DNA from: Microbispora catharanthi
Lineage (GTDB): Bacteria > Actinomycetota > Actinomycetes > Streptosporangiales > Streptosporangiaceae
Length of the DNA stretch: 64,000 nt
NCBI RefSeq assembly: GCF_006334915.2
Contig: NZ_VDMA02000005.1
Span: forward strand, 372,001-436,000
Direction: 5' to 3'
In this document: piece after piece, positions 25,078 to 35,581 of the stretch
Layout of the letters: the number at the start of each line of letters is the position of its first letter
Position numbering within the stretch: position 1 is the stretch's first letter
Program-made: the position numbers and the translations under genes
The notes under the pieces: model-generated
What the model was told of the DNA's origin: nothing
The model's input: only the letters and a program-made list of their open reading frames with translations
Database searches by the model: none

Positions 25078-25527
25078 TCACAGGCGGTCGGGGGCCTCGC
25101 CGCGCTCGCGGATGAGGGCGGCGAGCTGGGCCACCGCCCGCCGCGATCGTTCCCGCTCGGTGCTCTGGATGCCCATCGCGCCCAGGCTGATCCCGTTGGC
25201 GAGATCCAGCTTGGGCCAGGGGTCGCCCTCCACCATGGTGACGTCCAGCACCTCGGCCCACTCGAAGTGATGGACCCGCAGCGGGTTCACCACCGTGATC
25301 CCCTTCTCGTCCGCCCGCACCCGCAGGCGGCCGAGCAGGTGCAGCACGCACGCCACCGCCACGCCGAAGGCGACCATGCCCAGCCGGTCGGGAAGCTTGA
25401 ACTGCTCCGGCAGGCCGACGGCCAGCAGGATCGAGCCGATCACCATCACCGCCGCCAGGCCGTACGCGATGATCGTCGTAGCGCGGGGCCGCCAGGTGAC
25501 GGGCAGCGGCGGCGCACTGTCAGACAT
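25078..25527 (-). CDS. PH-domain-containing membrane protein
   Basis: A 149-aa protein with two adjacent hydrophobic helices (about residues 15-65) followed by a bacterial PH-like domain (RVRADEKGITVVNPLRVHHFEWAEVLDV). Such genes are common right after ribH in actinobacteria; the function is unknown. The ATG at 25527 is preceded by gcgggggtgg; a GTG two codons upstream is also possible. It is the last minus-strand gene of the rib region, 146 bp beyond ribH, and may be transcribed separately. Confidence 0.82.
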   Translation of the reverse strand: MSDSAPPLPVTWRPRATTIIAYGLAAVMVIGSILLAVGLPEQFKLPDRLGMVAFGVAVACVLHLLGRLRVRADEKGITVVNPLRVHHFEWAEVLDVTMVEGDPWPKLDLANGISLGAMGIQSTERERSRRAVAQLAALIRERGEAPDRL

Positions 25528-25673
25528 GACCACCCCCGCGGGTGGGCACTGCGCGGCGGCGTACGGCGTGCCCGGCCGGCGGGGCCGCGGGCGGATGCTG
25601 CGTGATCACCAGTCAAGTCTTCCCGGCTCGGCGCTGCGGATGCGAGCGCTGCGGCTACGAGGTTCGGGCGAGG

Positions 25674-27461
<1,788 letters not shown>

Positions 27462-27465
<4 letters not shown>

Positions 27466-28097
27466 GCGGTCACCGCCCGCAACTCGCGCGACTGCCGCAG
27501 CCAGCCGCGGAACCCGATCAACACCATGACGAAGAACACCCCGTAGACCAGGCCGGAGACCACGAGCCCGGAGTTGAACGCCAGCGGCACCCCCACGAGG
27601 TCCACGGCGACCCAGATGATCCAGAAGTCGACCAGGGCCCTGCCCTGCGCCCAGGTGGCGACCGCGCTGCCGACGAAGATGTACGCGTCGGGCCACGGCG
27701 CCCAGGAGATCTTCCAGCCCCGGGAGTTGAGGAAGACGAACAGCAGCGCGACCGCGACCGTCCCGGCGATCATGACGCTGACGAGCGCCACGCGCTCCCG
27801 GACGCGCGCCGAGCGGATCGGCAGCTCCGCGCCGCCGCGCGTGCCGCGCGACCACTTCACCCAGCCGTAGATCGCCAGGATGCCGAACAGCGCCTGCTTG
27901 AGCGCGTTGCCGGTGATGTGCGCGCTGATCGAGGCCACGAACAGCAGCACGGAACCGACGAGCTGCACCGGCCAGGTCCAGATCGTCTTCCTGATCGCGA
28001 GCCAGACCGTGCCCAGCGCGCACACGTTGCCCACCAGGTCGGTCCACAGCACGGGCTTGCCGAACGCGTAGAAGGCCGCCGCGTCGGTCCAGCTCAT
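27462..28097 (-). CDS. ribM: PnuC/RibM-like vitamin transporter, probably riboflavin
   Basis: A 211-aa membrane protein with about seven hydrophobic helices and the PnuC-fold hallmarks ([32 protein letters not shown], and [18 protein letters not shown]). PnuC proteins classically facilitate nicotinamide riboside entry. In several actinobacteria a PnuC-like protein inside the rib operon (RibM) imports riboflavin, and the position here under an FMN riboswitch supports that role. Start and stop each overlap their neighbours by 4 bases, with the mini-ORF upstream and ribBA downstream. Confidence 0.87.
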
Positions 28098-28174
28098 GCC
28101 GCCTCCTCGCCTTCGGCTCGGAATGGCATTCGCCAGACGCTGTGCCTGATGATTCGCTCGCTGCGCTCGCTCAT
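28094..28174 (-). CDS. 26-codon mini-ORF linking ribE and ribM (MSERSERI type)
   Basis: The ATG (28172-28174) overlaps the ribE stop as ATGA, and its TGA (28094-28096) overlaps the ribM ATG as ATGA. An SD-like aaggggg lies 7 bases upstream, inside the ribE 3' end. The product would start [11 protein letters not shown] and end EGEEAA, with a basic middle. The first third matches the mini-ORF before ribH. Perfect 4-base overlaps on both sides argue for translational coupling; a peptide product is unproven. Confidence 0.55.
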   Translation of the reverse strand: MSERSERIIRHSVWRMPFRAEGEEAA

Positions 28175-28779
28175 GCCGAAACCCCCTTGACGGTCGCCGC
28201 GGTGAGCTTCTCGACGTATTTGGCGATCACGTCGACCTCGAGGTTGACCGGCTCGCCCGGCTTCTTGCGGCCGAGCGTGGTGAGTTCGAGGGTGGTGGGG
28301 ATCAGGCTGACGGAGAAGGAGTCGTCCGTCACGCCGGCCACGGTGAGGCTGACGCCGTCCACCGCGATCGAGCCCTTCTCCACGACGTACCGGGCGAGGT
28401 TCGCGGGCAGCGAGAGCCGCACGACCTCCCAGTGCTCCCCGGGCTCGCGCGACAGCACCTCCCCGGTCCCGTCGACGTGGCCCTGCACGATGTGCCCGCC
28501 GAGCCGCTGGTCGGCCCGTACGGCGCGCTCCAGATTGACGCGTGAGCCGGGGCTCAGGGCCCCGAGCGAGGACCGGTCGAGGGTCTCCTTCATCACGTCG
28601 GCGGTGAAGGAGTCCCCCTCGGCGTCGGCCACCGTGAGGCAGACGCCGTTGACGGCGATCGAGTCGCCGTGCCCGGCGTCGGCGGTGACGACCGCGCCGC
28701 GCACCGTGAGGCGCGCGGAGTCGCCCCGCGGCTCGAGTGCCACGACCTCGCCGAGCTCCTCGACGATTCCGGTGAACAT
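28171..28779 (-). CDS. ribE: Riboflavin synthase, alpha chain
   Basis: A 202-aa trimeric enzyme that dismutates two lumazines to riboflavin. Two lumazine-binding repeats are visible: MFTGIVEELGEV with GDSIAVNGVCLTV (about residues 1-95), and GGHIVQGHVDGTGEV with GSIAVDGVSLTV (about 95-190). Its ATG directly abuts the ribD stop (TGAATG). It ends in KGVSA, overlapping the mini-ORF start. Confidence 0.96.
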   Translation of the reverse strand: MFTGIVEELGEVVALEPRGDSARLTVRGAVVTADAGHGDSIAVNGVCLTVADAEGDSFTADVMKETLDRSSLGALSPGSRVNLERAVRADQRLGGHIVQGHVDGTGEVLSREPGEHWEVVRLSLPANLARYVVEKGSIAVDGVSLTVAGVTDDSFSVSLIPTTLELTTLGRKKPGEPVNLEVDVIAKYVEKLTAATVKGVSA

Positions 28780-29931
28780 TCAGCTCTCCTTAGGGGACTG
28801 CGGGCCGGAGGACTTTGAAGACACAGGGTTGGGAAACACAGGGGACTTCGGACGCAGGACCAGCTTGAGGTCCGGTCCGACGGGGGTGACTTCGGCGAAC
28901 TCCAGCCGGTGGATCTCGGTGATCGTCGAGACGCCCGCGGGGCCGAGCGCGGCCGCCCCCGCCCCCAGCAGCGCCGGGGCGAGGTAGCCGACGACCCGGT
29001 CGACCAGGCCCTCGCGGAGGAAGGCGCCGGCGAGGGCGGGCCCGCCTTCGATCAGCACGCTCACGACCTGCCTGTCGTGCAGCTCGGCCAGGAGGGCGTG
29101 CAGGTCGATCCCGCCGGGGACGCGCGGGAGCCGTACGGCGTGGGGGGACAGGTGGGCGGGGACGGCCGCGTCCTCGGCCACGGCGACCAGCGTCGGCGCC
29201 TCGCCGTCCAGGACACGGGCTGCGGCCGGGGTGCGGGCGCCCGAGTCCACGACCACGCGCAGCACGGGCGCCGCCCGCGGAGGGGCGGGGACGCCGGCGG
29301 TGAGCCGGACGGTCAGCCGGGGGTCGTCGGCGAGCACGGTGCCGATGCCGGCGACGACGGCGTCGCTCTCGGCCCGCAGGCGGTGCACGTCGGCCCTGGC
29401 CTCGGGCGAGGTGATCCACTGGCTGGTGCCGTCCTCGGCCGCCGACCGGCCGTCCACGGTGGCGGCGAACTTCCAGGTCACGTACGGCCTGCCGGCCCGC
29501 ACGTAGGTCAGCCAGGCCGCGTTGACCTCCTCGGCCTCGGCGGCCAGCACGCCCTCGTCCACCACGACGCCGTGCCGCCGCAGGACGGCGGCGCCGCCCG
29601 CGGCCTTCGGGTTGGGATCGGAGACGGCGACGACGACCCGGGCCACGCCCGCCTCAAGGAGGGCGGCGGAGCAGGGGCCGGTCCTGCCGGTGTGGTTGCA
29701 GGGCTCCAGCGTCACGTAGGCCGTGCCGCCCCTGGCCCGGCCGCCGGCCTCGCGCAGCGCCACGACCTCGGCGTGCGGGCCGCCGGCGTAGGCGTGGAAG
29801 CCCACTCCCGCGACCTCGCCCGACGGGTCGAGGATCACACAGCCGACGACGGGATTGGGGCTGGTGCCGCCCAGGCCCCGGGCGGCGAGCGCGATCGCGC
29901 GCCGCATGTGAAGGATGTCCGCTGAGGTCAC
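28780..29931 (-). CDS. ribD: Bifunctional pyrimidine deaminase / 5-amino-6-(5-phosphoribosylamino)uracil reductase
   Basis: 383 aa. The N-terminal deaminase has the zinc site HAEVVAL and TLEPCNHTGRTGPCSAALL. The C-terminal reductase (about residues 145-360) shows YVTWKFAATVDGRSA, GIGTVLADDP and VLIEGGPALAGAFL. It catalyses steps 2 and 3 of riboflavin synthesis. The start is the GTG at 29929-29931 with gaggaag 8 bases upstream. The last 20 residues form a Ser/Pro/Lys-rich tail. It is the first gene of the rib operon, about 140 bp downstream of the FMN riboswitch. Confidence 0.95.
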   Translation of the reverse strand: MTSADILHMRRAIALAARGLGGTSPNPVVGCVILDPSGEVAGVGFHAYAGGPHAEVVALREAGGRARGGTAYVTLEPCNHTGRTGPCSAALLEAGVARVVVAVSDPNPKAAGGAAVLRRHGVVVDEGVLAAEAEEVNAAWLTYVRAGRPYVTWKFAATVDGRSAAEDGTSQWITSPEARADVHRLRAESDAVVAGIGTVLADDPRLTVRLTAGVPAPPRAAPVLRVVVDSGARTPAAARVLDGEAPTLVAVAEDAAVPAHLSPHAVRLPRVPGGIDLHALLAELHDRQVVSVLIEGGPALAGAFLREGLVDRVVGYLAPALLGAGAAALGPAGVSTITEIHRLEFAEVTPVGPDLKLVLRPKSPVFPNPVSSKSSGPQSPKES

Positions 29932-30069
29932 CCCGGTCTTCCTCTCGCCGTTGTCTACGGCGGGCCCCGGGGATCCTTCGGGATGCGGCCTCGCATCACC
30001 TGCACGGACGGCCTCGCTGCCGGCGCGGCCACACGGCCGCCCGGCGACACCACGGCCGCCCGTTCGCGC

Positions 30070-30210
30070 GCTTCCTCCCATCCGGACTTTCACCGTCGGT
30101 CCTGGAATCTCACCAGGTCCACCGGCCGATGGCTTCGGCCGGGTCGCGGACTGTCACCCCTGGGGACAGGGGTGTCACCGCCGGTTCGGAATTACACCGA
30201 CCCCGGAGCA
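30070..30210 (-). promoter_or_regulatory. FMN riboswitch (RFN element)
   Basis: Read on the minus strand, the conserved blocks appear in order: ggggtcggtgtaattccgaa, ccggcggtgac, the P-stem insert cacccctg/caggggtg, gtccgcgacccg, ggtggacctggtgagattcc, and gaccgacggtgaaagtccgg followed by atgggaggaag. These are the hallmark conserved segments of the six-stem RFN fold. It precedes ribD by about 140 bases and should repress the rib operon when FMN is abundant. A weak -10 (tacact, minus strand, 30230-30235) lies just upstream. Confidence 0.97.
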
Positions 30211-30286
30211 CGCTGCTCTGCTACCCGTCAGTGTAGCCATGCCCGGCACGTTGCCCTAGGGCGGGATTGTGGTGATCTGCGGCACA

Positions 30287-30361
30287 CGGTTAACCGGATG
30301 CGGTTGGTCTCAACCATGTGCGGGTTGTGTCACAAAGCTGTGACACAAAAGCATTTGTGTA
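30287..30361. promoter_or_regulatory. Cluster of four palindromes between the rib leader and the dpp operon
   Basis: The four elements are: cggttaaccg (30287-30296, perfect); ggttg-gtct-caacc (30302-30315); ttgtgtcaca-aagc-tgtgacacaa (30325-30348, perfect 10-bp arms); and acacaaa-agca-tttgtgt (30344-30360). The last overlaps the previous one, so the two hairpins would be mutually exclusive. The region is AT-rich relative to its neighbours and lies in the divergent gap between the riboswitch and the peptide transporter. The regulator is unknown. Confidence 0.65.
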
Positions 30362-30555
30362 ATAAGTAGTGTTCCGTGCCACGTATACCGAGGTCAATGC
30401 GGTCGCAGGACACAAGGTGATTTACTTTGCACAACGAAGCAGGCAAGTGGCGAACTACCCGCCTCAAGTGATTGACCCCCGCAAAATTAGTTGCCAGGGT
30501 TCCCTATAGTCGGATCTCTTCCGATCGTTAATGGTCCATCCGGGAGCACCGCACC

Positions 30556-31575
30556 ATGACGTTCCCCTCCTCGACCGCGACCGACGCCGCCGCGGAGTCC
30601 GCGGACACCGCGGGCACGGCCGGTTCCGGTTCCGCCGTCGTCGGCCGCTCGCCCGGCCAGCTCATGTGGCGCCGTTTCCGGCGCGACAAGACGGGCGTGG
30701 TCTCGGCGATCATCGTGCTCGCGTTCTTCCTGATCGCGCTTCTGGCTCCCGTGATCGCGGCGTTGTACGGCAAGGACCCGTACACGACCTACGGCCAGAA
30801 TCAGCCCGGCCTGCTCAACGAGTTCGGCTATCCCATCGCGCCCAACGGCGGCGTGAGCGGCGATTTCTGGTTCGGGCTGGAGCCGGGCCTGGGCCGCGAC
30901 GTGTTCACGCAGCTCGTGTACGGCATCCGCACCTCGCTGAGCATCGCGGTCATCGTCACCGTGGTGTCCACGATCATCGGCATCGCGATGGGCATCACCT
31001 CGGGCTACATCGGCGGCAAGACCGACTACGTGATCGGGCGGGTCATCGACACGCTGCTCGCCTTTCCCTCGCAGCTCTTCCTCATCGTCTTCCTCCCGGT
31101 CGTCGAGGCGGCGTTCGTGCTGCCCGAGGAGGAGACGCCGGTCTGGCTGCGTTACGTGTCCATCTGCGTCGTCCTCACCGTCCTCGGCTGGGCCACGATC
31201 GCCCGCCTGCTGCGCGCCCAGGTGCTGTCGCTGCGGGCTCGTGAGTTCGTGGAGGCCGCCCGCGTCACCGGTGCGTCGCCGGCGCGGGTGATCTTCAAGG
31301 AACTGCTGCCCAACCTCTGGACGCCGATCATCATCCAGGCCACGCTCGCGCTCCCGCTGTACGTGGGCGCCGAGGCCGGTCTCGGCTTCCTCGGCGTCGG
31401 CATGACCGAGCCCACCCCCGACTGGGGCCGGATGTTCCAGGTGGGCGCGAACGTCTACCACTCCGACGTGACCTACCTCCTGTTCCCCGGCGTGTCGATG
31501 CTGATCTTCGTCGTCGCCTTCAACCTGCTCGGGGACTCCATCCGCGACGCCTTCGACCCCAAGACAAAGCGCTGA
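30556..31575 (+). CDS. Oligo/dipeptide ABC transporter permease (DppC-like)
   Basis: A 339-aa permease with a 35-residue Ser/Ala-rich cytoplasmic start, an OppC_N segment (QLMWRRFRRDKTGVVSAIIVLAFF) and a BPD_transp_1 domain. The EAA loop reads EFVEAARVTGASPARVIFKELLPN. It pairs with the downstream DppB-like protein to form the channel. The ATG is preceded by CGGGAG at 9-base spacing. It is first in an operon of five, an unusual place for the C-type permease. Confidence 0.93.
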   Translation: MTFPSSTATDAAAESADTAGTAGSGSAVVGRSPGQLMWRRFRRDKTGVVSAIIVLAFFLIALLAPVIAALYGKDPYTTYGQNQPGLLNEFGYPIAPNGGVSGDFWFGLEPGLGRDVFTQLVYGIRTSLSIAVIVTVVSTIIGIAMGITSGYIGGKTDYVIGRVIDTLLAFPSQLFLIVFLPVVEAAFVLPEEETPVWLRYVSICVVLTVLGWATIARLLRAQVLSLRAREFVEAARVTGASPARVIFKELLPNLWTPIIIQATLALPLYVGAEAGLGFLGVGMTEPTPDWGRMFQVGANVYHSDVTYLLFPGVSMLIFVVAFNLLGDSIRDAFDPKTKR

Positions 31576-31607
31576 CCACGCGCGCTCTCCCCCATAGGAA
31601 GGACCAC

Positions 31608-33401
31608 ATGAGATCCCATAGCAGGCGGATCGCCTCGATGACGGCCGTGCTCGCGGCGGGCGCGCTGGCCCTGGCCGGCTGCGCCAAGGGCGGAGGGGGC
31701 GGAGCGCCCCAGAGCGCGGGGGGCGCCTCCCAGAAGCCGCTGGAGAACAAGGCCGTCAGCGCCATCTCGGTCGGCACCGCGGCCGACTCCACCGGCCCCG
31801 CCCCCGAGGTGCAGGGCGCCAAGTCCGGCGGCACGGTCTACATGATCGACCGGGACGACTTCAGCCACCTGGACCCGGGCCGCGTCTACGTGAACTACAA
31901 CTCCTCGGTGTCCCACCTGTTCACCCGCCAGCTCACCGCGTACAAGCACGACGACTCGGGCAACATCAAGCTCGTCGGCGACCTGGCCACCGACACCGGC
32001 ACCACCACCGACAACGGCAAGACGTGGAAGTTCACGCTCAAGGACGGCCTGAAGTGGCAGGACGGAACGCCGATCACCTCCGGTGACATCAAGTACAGCT
32101 TCGAGCGCCTGTTCGCCGACTTCATCACGGAGGGCCCGGACTACGCCGAGACCTGGCTGGTCCCGGACCCGAAGAAGCCGTTCCGCGACCAGTACAAGGG
32201 CCCGTACGACGGCAAGGAGCTCGACACGATCGAGACTCCGGACGACAAGACGGTGATCTTCCACCTCAACGGGCTGCACCCCGACTTCAACTTCACCGTG
32301 GCCATGACCGGCTACGGCGCCGTGCCCAAGGCGCAGGACACGAAGCAGAAGTACGACAAGCAGCCGTTCTCCTCGGGTCCGTACAAGATCGTGAGCCACA
32401 TCACGGACAAGTCGATGGACCTGGAGCGCAACGAGAACTGGGACCCGAAGACCGACCCGATCCGGCACGCCTACCCGGACAAGTTCCACATGGAGTTCGG
32501 CCTTCAGTCGCAGCAGACCACCGAGCGCTTCATGGCCGACGCCGGCAACGACAAGCAGGCGTTCACCTTCCACAACCCGGTCGCGCCCGAGCGCACCCAG
32601 GAGGTGCTGAACGACCCCGAGCTGATGAAGCGGTCGCTGCAGGGCCTGACGCCGTTCACGACCTTCTACAACATCAACACCAAGCGGATCACCGACGTCA
32701 ACGTCCGCAAGGCCATCATCACGGCCTGGCCGTCCAAGCAGATCCAGCAGCTCCAGGGTGGTGAGATCTCGGCCGGCAAGATCGCCACGACGGTCATGAG
32801 CCCGACGGTGCTCGGCTACGAGGCGTTCGACCTGTACAACAAGCTCCAGAAGCCCGAGGGCGACCCCGAGGCGGCCAAGGCGCTGCTCGCCAAGGCGGGC
32901 AACCCGAACCCGACCGTGGTCTACGCCTACAACCAGACGCCGACCCAGGAGAAGGTCACCGTCGCCATCAAGGAGGCGCTCGGCAAGGCCGGCTTCAAGG
33001 TGGTGGCCAAGCCGCTGAACGCGGGCACCTACTACGACGCCATCGGCCCGGTGGACAACAAGTACGACATCTACTGGGGCGGCTGGGCGGCCGACTGGCC
33101 GACCGGCTCGACCGCGATCCAGCCGCAGTACGACGGCCGTCTGATCTCCGACAACCAGCCGAACTACACGCACCTCAACATGCCGGAGATCAACGACGCC
33201 ATCGACAAGGCCAACGCGATCGCCGACGCCGCCGAGGCGGGCAAGGCGTGGGCCGCGATCGACCGGCAGATCATGGACCAGGCCGCGATCGTCCCCGAGT
33301 TCTACCAGACCTACTTCGGCCTGTACGGCTCGGGCCTCGGCGGGGTCAAGTTCGACCCGGTCGAGGGCGAGCAGTCGGCGCTCGACATCTTCGTCAAGTA
33401 G
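31608..33401 (+). CDS. Oligo/dipeptide-binding lipoprotein (SBP_bac_5)
   Basis: A 597-aa extracytoplasmic solute-binding protein. The signal peptide ends in lipobox ALAGC (Cys about 25), followed by a Gly/Ser linker. Family 5 features include LFTRQLTAY, KDGLKWQDGTPITSGDIKYSFERL, SSGPYKIVS and YDIYWGGWAADWPTG. Peptides are the likely ligands, but the family also binds other solutes. It lies 32 bp after the C-type permease. A strong hairpin after the stop probably protects its mRNA and raises its level relative to downstream genes. Confidence 0.93.
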   Translation: MRSHSRRIASMTAVLAAGALALAGCAKGGGGGAPQSAGGASQKPLENKAVSAISVGTAADSTGPAPEVQGAKSGGTVYMIDRDDFSHLDPGRVYVNYNSSVSHLFTRQLTAYKHDDSGNIKLVGDLATDTGTTTDNGKTWKFTLKDGLKWQDGTPITSGDIKYSFERLFADFITEGPDYAETWLVPDPKKPFRDQYKGPYDGKELDTIETPDDKTVIFHLNGLHPDFNFTVAMTGYGAVPKAQDTKQKYDKQPFSSGPYKIVSHITDKSMDLERNENWDPKTDPIRHAYPDKFHMEFGLQSQQTTERFMADAGNDKQAFTFHNPVAPERTQEVLNDPELMKRSLQGLTPFTTFYNINTKRITDVNVRKAIITAWPSKQIQQLQGGEISAGKIATTVMSPTVLGYEAFDLYNKLQKPEGDPEAAKALLAKAGNPNPTVVYAYNQTPTQEKVTVAIKEALGKAGFKVVAKPLNAGTYYDAIGPVDNKYDIYWGGWAADWPTGSTAIQPQYDGRLISDNQPNYTHLNMPEINDAIDKANAIADAAEAGKAWAAIDRQIMDQAAIVPEFYQTYFGLYGSGLGGVKFDPVEGEQSALDIFVK

Positions 33402-33414
33402 CGGCAACCCGGGT

Positions 33415-33439
33415 CCGCCGCCCCTCCGCGGGGCGGCGG
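33415..33439 (+). terminator. Strong intra-operon hairpin after the binding-protein gene
   Basis: ccgccgcccc (33415-33424) and ggggcggcgg (33430-33439) form a perfect 10-bp stem with a 5-base loop, 14 bp after the stop codon and 40 bp before the next start. It is probably a partial terminator or an mRNA-stabilising structure rather than the operon end. Confidence 0.6.
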
Positions 33440-33479
33440 GCCCCAGGCCCGTCCCGCCCTCAGGAGCAAGTGCGAGACC

Positions 33480-34460
33480 ATGACCAGCTATCTGGTACGC
33501 CGCGTCGCCGGCGCACTCGTGATCCTGATGATCATCAGCGCGATCACGTTCTACCTCTTCTACGCCGTCCCGCGTGACCCCGCCCGGGCGTTCTGCGGCA
33601 AGATCTGCCAGCCCGAGACGCTGGCGCTGATCCGGCACAACCTGGGCATGGACGAGCCGCTGTTCGTGCAGTACTGGCACTGGCTGGTCGGCATCTTCGC
33701 GGGCCGGGAGTTCGTCCAGTTCGGCTCCTGCCCGGCGCCCTGCCTCGGCTACTCCTTCGCCACCCAGGAGCCCGTCTTCAGCGCCATCGTCGACCGTTTC
33801 CCGGTGACGGTGTCGCTCACCCTCGGCGCCTCGGTGGTCATCCTGGCGTTCGGCATCCTCACCGGCATGATCGCGGCCTGGAAGGTCGGGCAGCCGCTCG
33901 ACAAGATCGCCAGCTCCTCGTCGGTCATCGGGGCCTCGCTCCAGATCTACTTCGTCGGGCCGCTGCTGGCGTTCTACCTGGTGGACACCATGCAGCTGAT
34001 CCCGCGCCCGTCCTACGTGCCGATCACCGAGAACCCGCTGGACTGGTTCACCCACCTGATGCTGCCGTGGGTGGTGCTGTCGATCATCTTCACCGCCAAC
34101 TACACCCGCATGACCCGCTCCCAGATGGTCGAGCAGCTCGCCGAGGACTATGTCCGCACGGCGCGCGCCAAGGGCATGTCGAGCCGGTCGGTGTTCTTCC
34201 GGTTCGCCTGGCGCGGCGCGATGATCCCCATCCTCACGATCTTCGGTGTCGACCTCGCCACGCTCCTTGGTGGCGCGATCATCACCGAGCAGACGTTCAG
34301 CCTGCACGGCATCGGCGAGCTGGCCGTACGCGCCGTGCAGAACACCGACCTGCCGATGCTGCTCGGCGTGACCATCGTGGGCGCGGCGGCGATCGTCCTG
34401 CTGAACATCGTCGTGGACGTGCTCTACGCGTTCATCGACCCGCGGGTCCGCCTGAGCTGA
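33480..34460 (+). CDS. Oligo/dipeptide ABC transporter permease (DppB-like)
   Basis: A 326-aa permease. The N terminus (SYLVRRVAGALVILMIISAITFYLFY) is typical of DppB/OppB, and the EAA loop reads DYVRTARAKGMSSRSVFFRFAWRGA. Six hydrophobic helices are visible. A longer than usual extracytoplasmic region after helix 1 contains Cys in AFCGKICQPE and in FGSCPAPCLG, which could form disulfides. It is the third gene of the operon. Confidence 0.93.
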   Translation: MTSYLVRRVAGALVILMIISAITFYLFYAVPRDPARAFCGKICQPETLALIRHNLGMDEPLFVQYWHWLVGIFAGREFVQFGSCPAPCLGYSFATQEPVFSAIVDRFPVTVSLTLGASVVILAFGILTGMIAAWKVGQPLDKIASSSSVIGASLQIYFVGPLLAFYLVDTMQLIPRPSYVPITENPLDWFTHLMLPWVVLSIIFTANYTRMTRSQMVEQLAEDYVRTARAKGMSSRSVFFRFAWRGAMIPILTIFGVDLATLLGGAIITEQTFSLHGIGELAVRAVQNTDLPMLLGVTIVGAAAIVLLNIVVDVLYAFIDPRVRLS

Positions 34461-34516
34461 GCCCCGCCCATCACGTCGAACGCCCAACCAAGTCGAACCG
34501 GGAACTGGAGCAGCAA

Positions 34517-35581
34517 GTGACCACCGTGTCGTGGAGCGGCGAGCCGGGGACCTCGCGCGGCCCCGGGCCGTTCCTGTCCGTCCGCGACCTGAGCGTCGAG
34601 TTCAGCACCGAGGACGGCATCGTGCACGCCGTCGACGGCCTGTCCTTCGATCTGGAGAAGGGCACCACGCTCGGCATCGTCGGCGAGTCCGGATCGGGCA
34701 AGTCGGTGACCAACCTCGCCATCCTCGGCCTGCACGACCCCGCCCACACGAAGATCGGCGGGGAGATCTGGCTGGAGGACCAGGAGCTGATCTCGGCGGG
34801 CCGCGGCACGATGGAGAAACTCCGCGGCAACCGCGTCGCCATGATCTTCCAGGACCCGCTCACCGCGCTGTCGCCGTTCCACACGATCGGCCGGCAGATC
34901 GGCGAGGTCTACCGCAAGCACAAGGGCGCGAGCAAGAAGGAGGCCCGCGACCGGGCCATCGAGATGCTCCGGCGCGTGGGCATCCCCCAGCCGGAGACGC
35001 GGGTGGACCACTACCCGCACGAGTTCTCCGGCGGCATGCGGCAGCGCGCGATGATCGCGATGGCGCTGGTGTGCGACCCCGACCTGCTCATCGCCGACGA
35101 GCCGACGACCGCGCTCGACGTGACCGTGCAGGCGCAGATCCTCGACCTGCTCAAGGAGCTTCAGCAGCAGTTCGGCACCGCGATCATCCTGATCACCCAC
35201 GACCTCGGCGTCGTGGCCGGCACCGCCGACAACGTCCTGGTCATGTACGCCGGCCGGGCGGCCGAGCGCGGCACCGTCCGCGAGGTGCTGCGCGAGCCGC
35301 GCCACCCCTACACCTGGGGCCTGCTGTCGTCGATGCCGCGCCTGAACTCGTCCGTGGACGTCCCGCTGAGGCCGGTGCGCGGCACTCCCCCGAGCATGCT
35401 GAACCCGCCGTCCGGCTGCCCGTTCCACCCGCGCTGCGACTATCCGAAGCTCGCCGGGCCGGAGCTGTGCTTCAACCAGCGGCCGTCGATCTCCCCGGAG
35501 ACCGGGCACGGCGACGCCTGCTACCTCACCCTCGAGCAGAAGAGGGAACTCCGCACCGCGAAGACCGAGGACCGCGCATGA
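34517..35581 (+). CDS. Oligo/dipeptide ABC transporter ATP-binding protein (DppD-like)
   Basis: A 354-aa ATPase. Walker A is GESGSGKSV, the Q-loop is [12 protein letters not shown], the signature is [15 protein letters not shown], Walker B is [12 protein letters not shown], and the switch His is in [11 protein letters not shown]. The C-terminal oligo_HPY domain carries [12 protein letters not shown] and a further Cys pair, typical of Dpp/Opp ATPases, some of which hold an Fe-S cluster. The start is GTG 34517 with CTGGAG upstream. It overlaps dppF by ATGA. Confidence 0.93.
   Translation: MTTVSWSGEPGTSRGPGPFLSVRDLSVEFSTEDGIVHAVDGLSFDLEKGTTLGIVGESGSGKSVTNLAILGLHDPAHTKIGGEIWLEDQELISAGRGTMEKLRGNRVAMIFQDPLTALSPFHTIGRQIGEVYRKHKGASKKEARDRAIEMLRRVGIPQPETRVDHYPHEFSGGMRQRAMIAMALVCDPDLLIADEPTTALDVTVQAQILDLLKELQQQFGTAIILITHDLGVVAGTADNVLVMYAGRAAERGTVREVLREPRHPYTWGLLSSMPRLNSSVDVPLRPVRGTPPSMLNPPSGCPFHPRCDYPKLAGPELCFNQRPSISPETGHGDACYLTLEQKRELRTAKTEDRA

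Noticed and set aside
30325-30348. CRP- or Rex-type operator
   Set aside because: The half-site order (tgtcaca ... tgtgaca) is the reverse of the CRP pattern TGTGA-N6-TCACA, and the spacer does not fit Rex. The palindrome is kept as a site for an unknown regulator.
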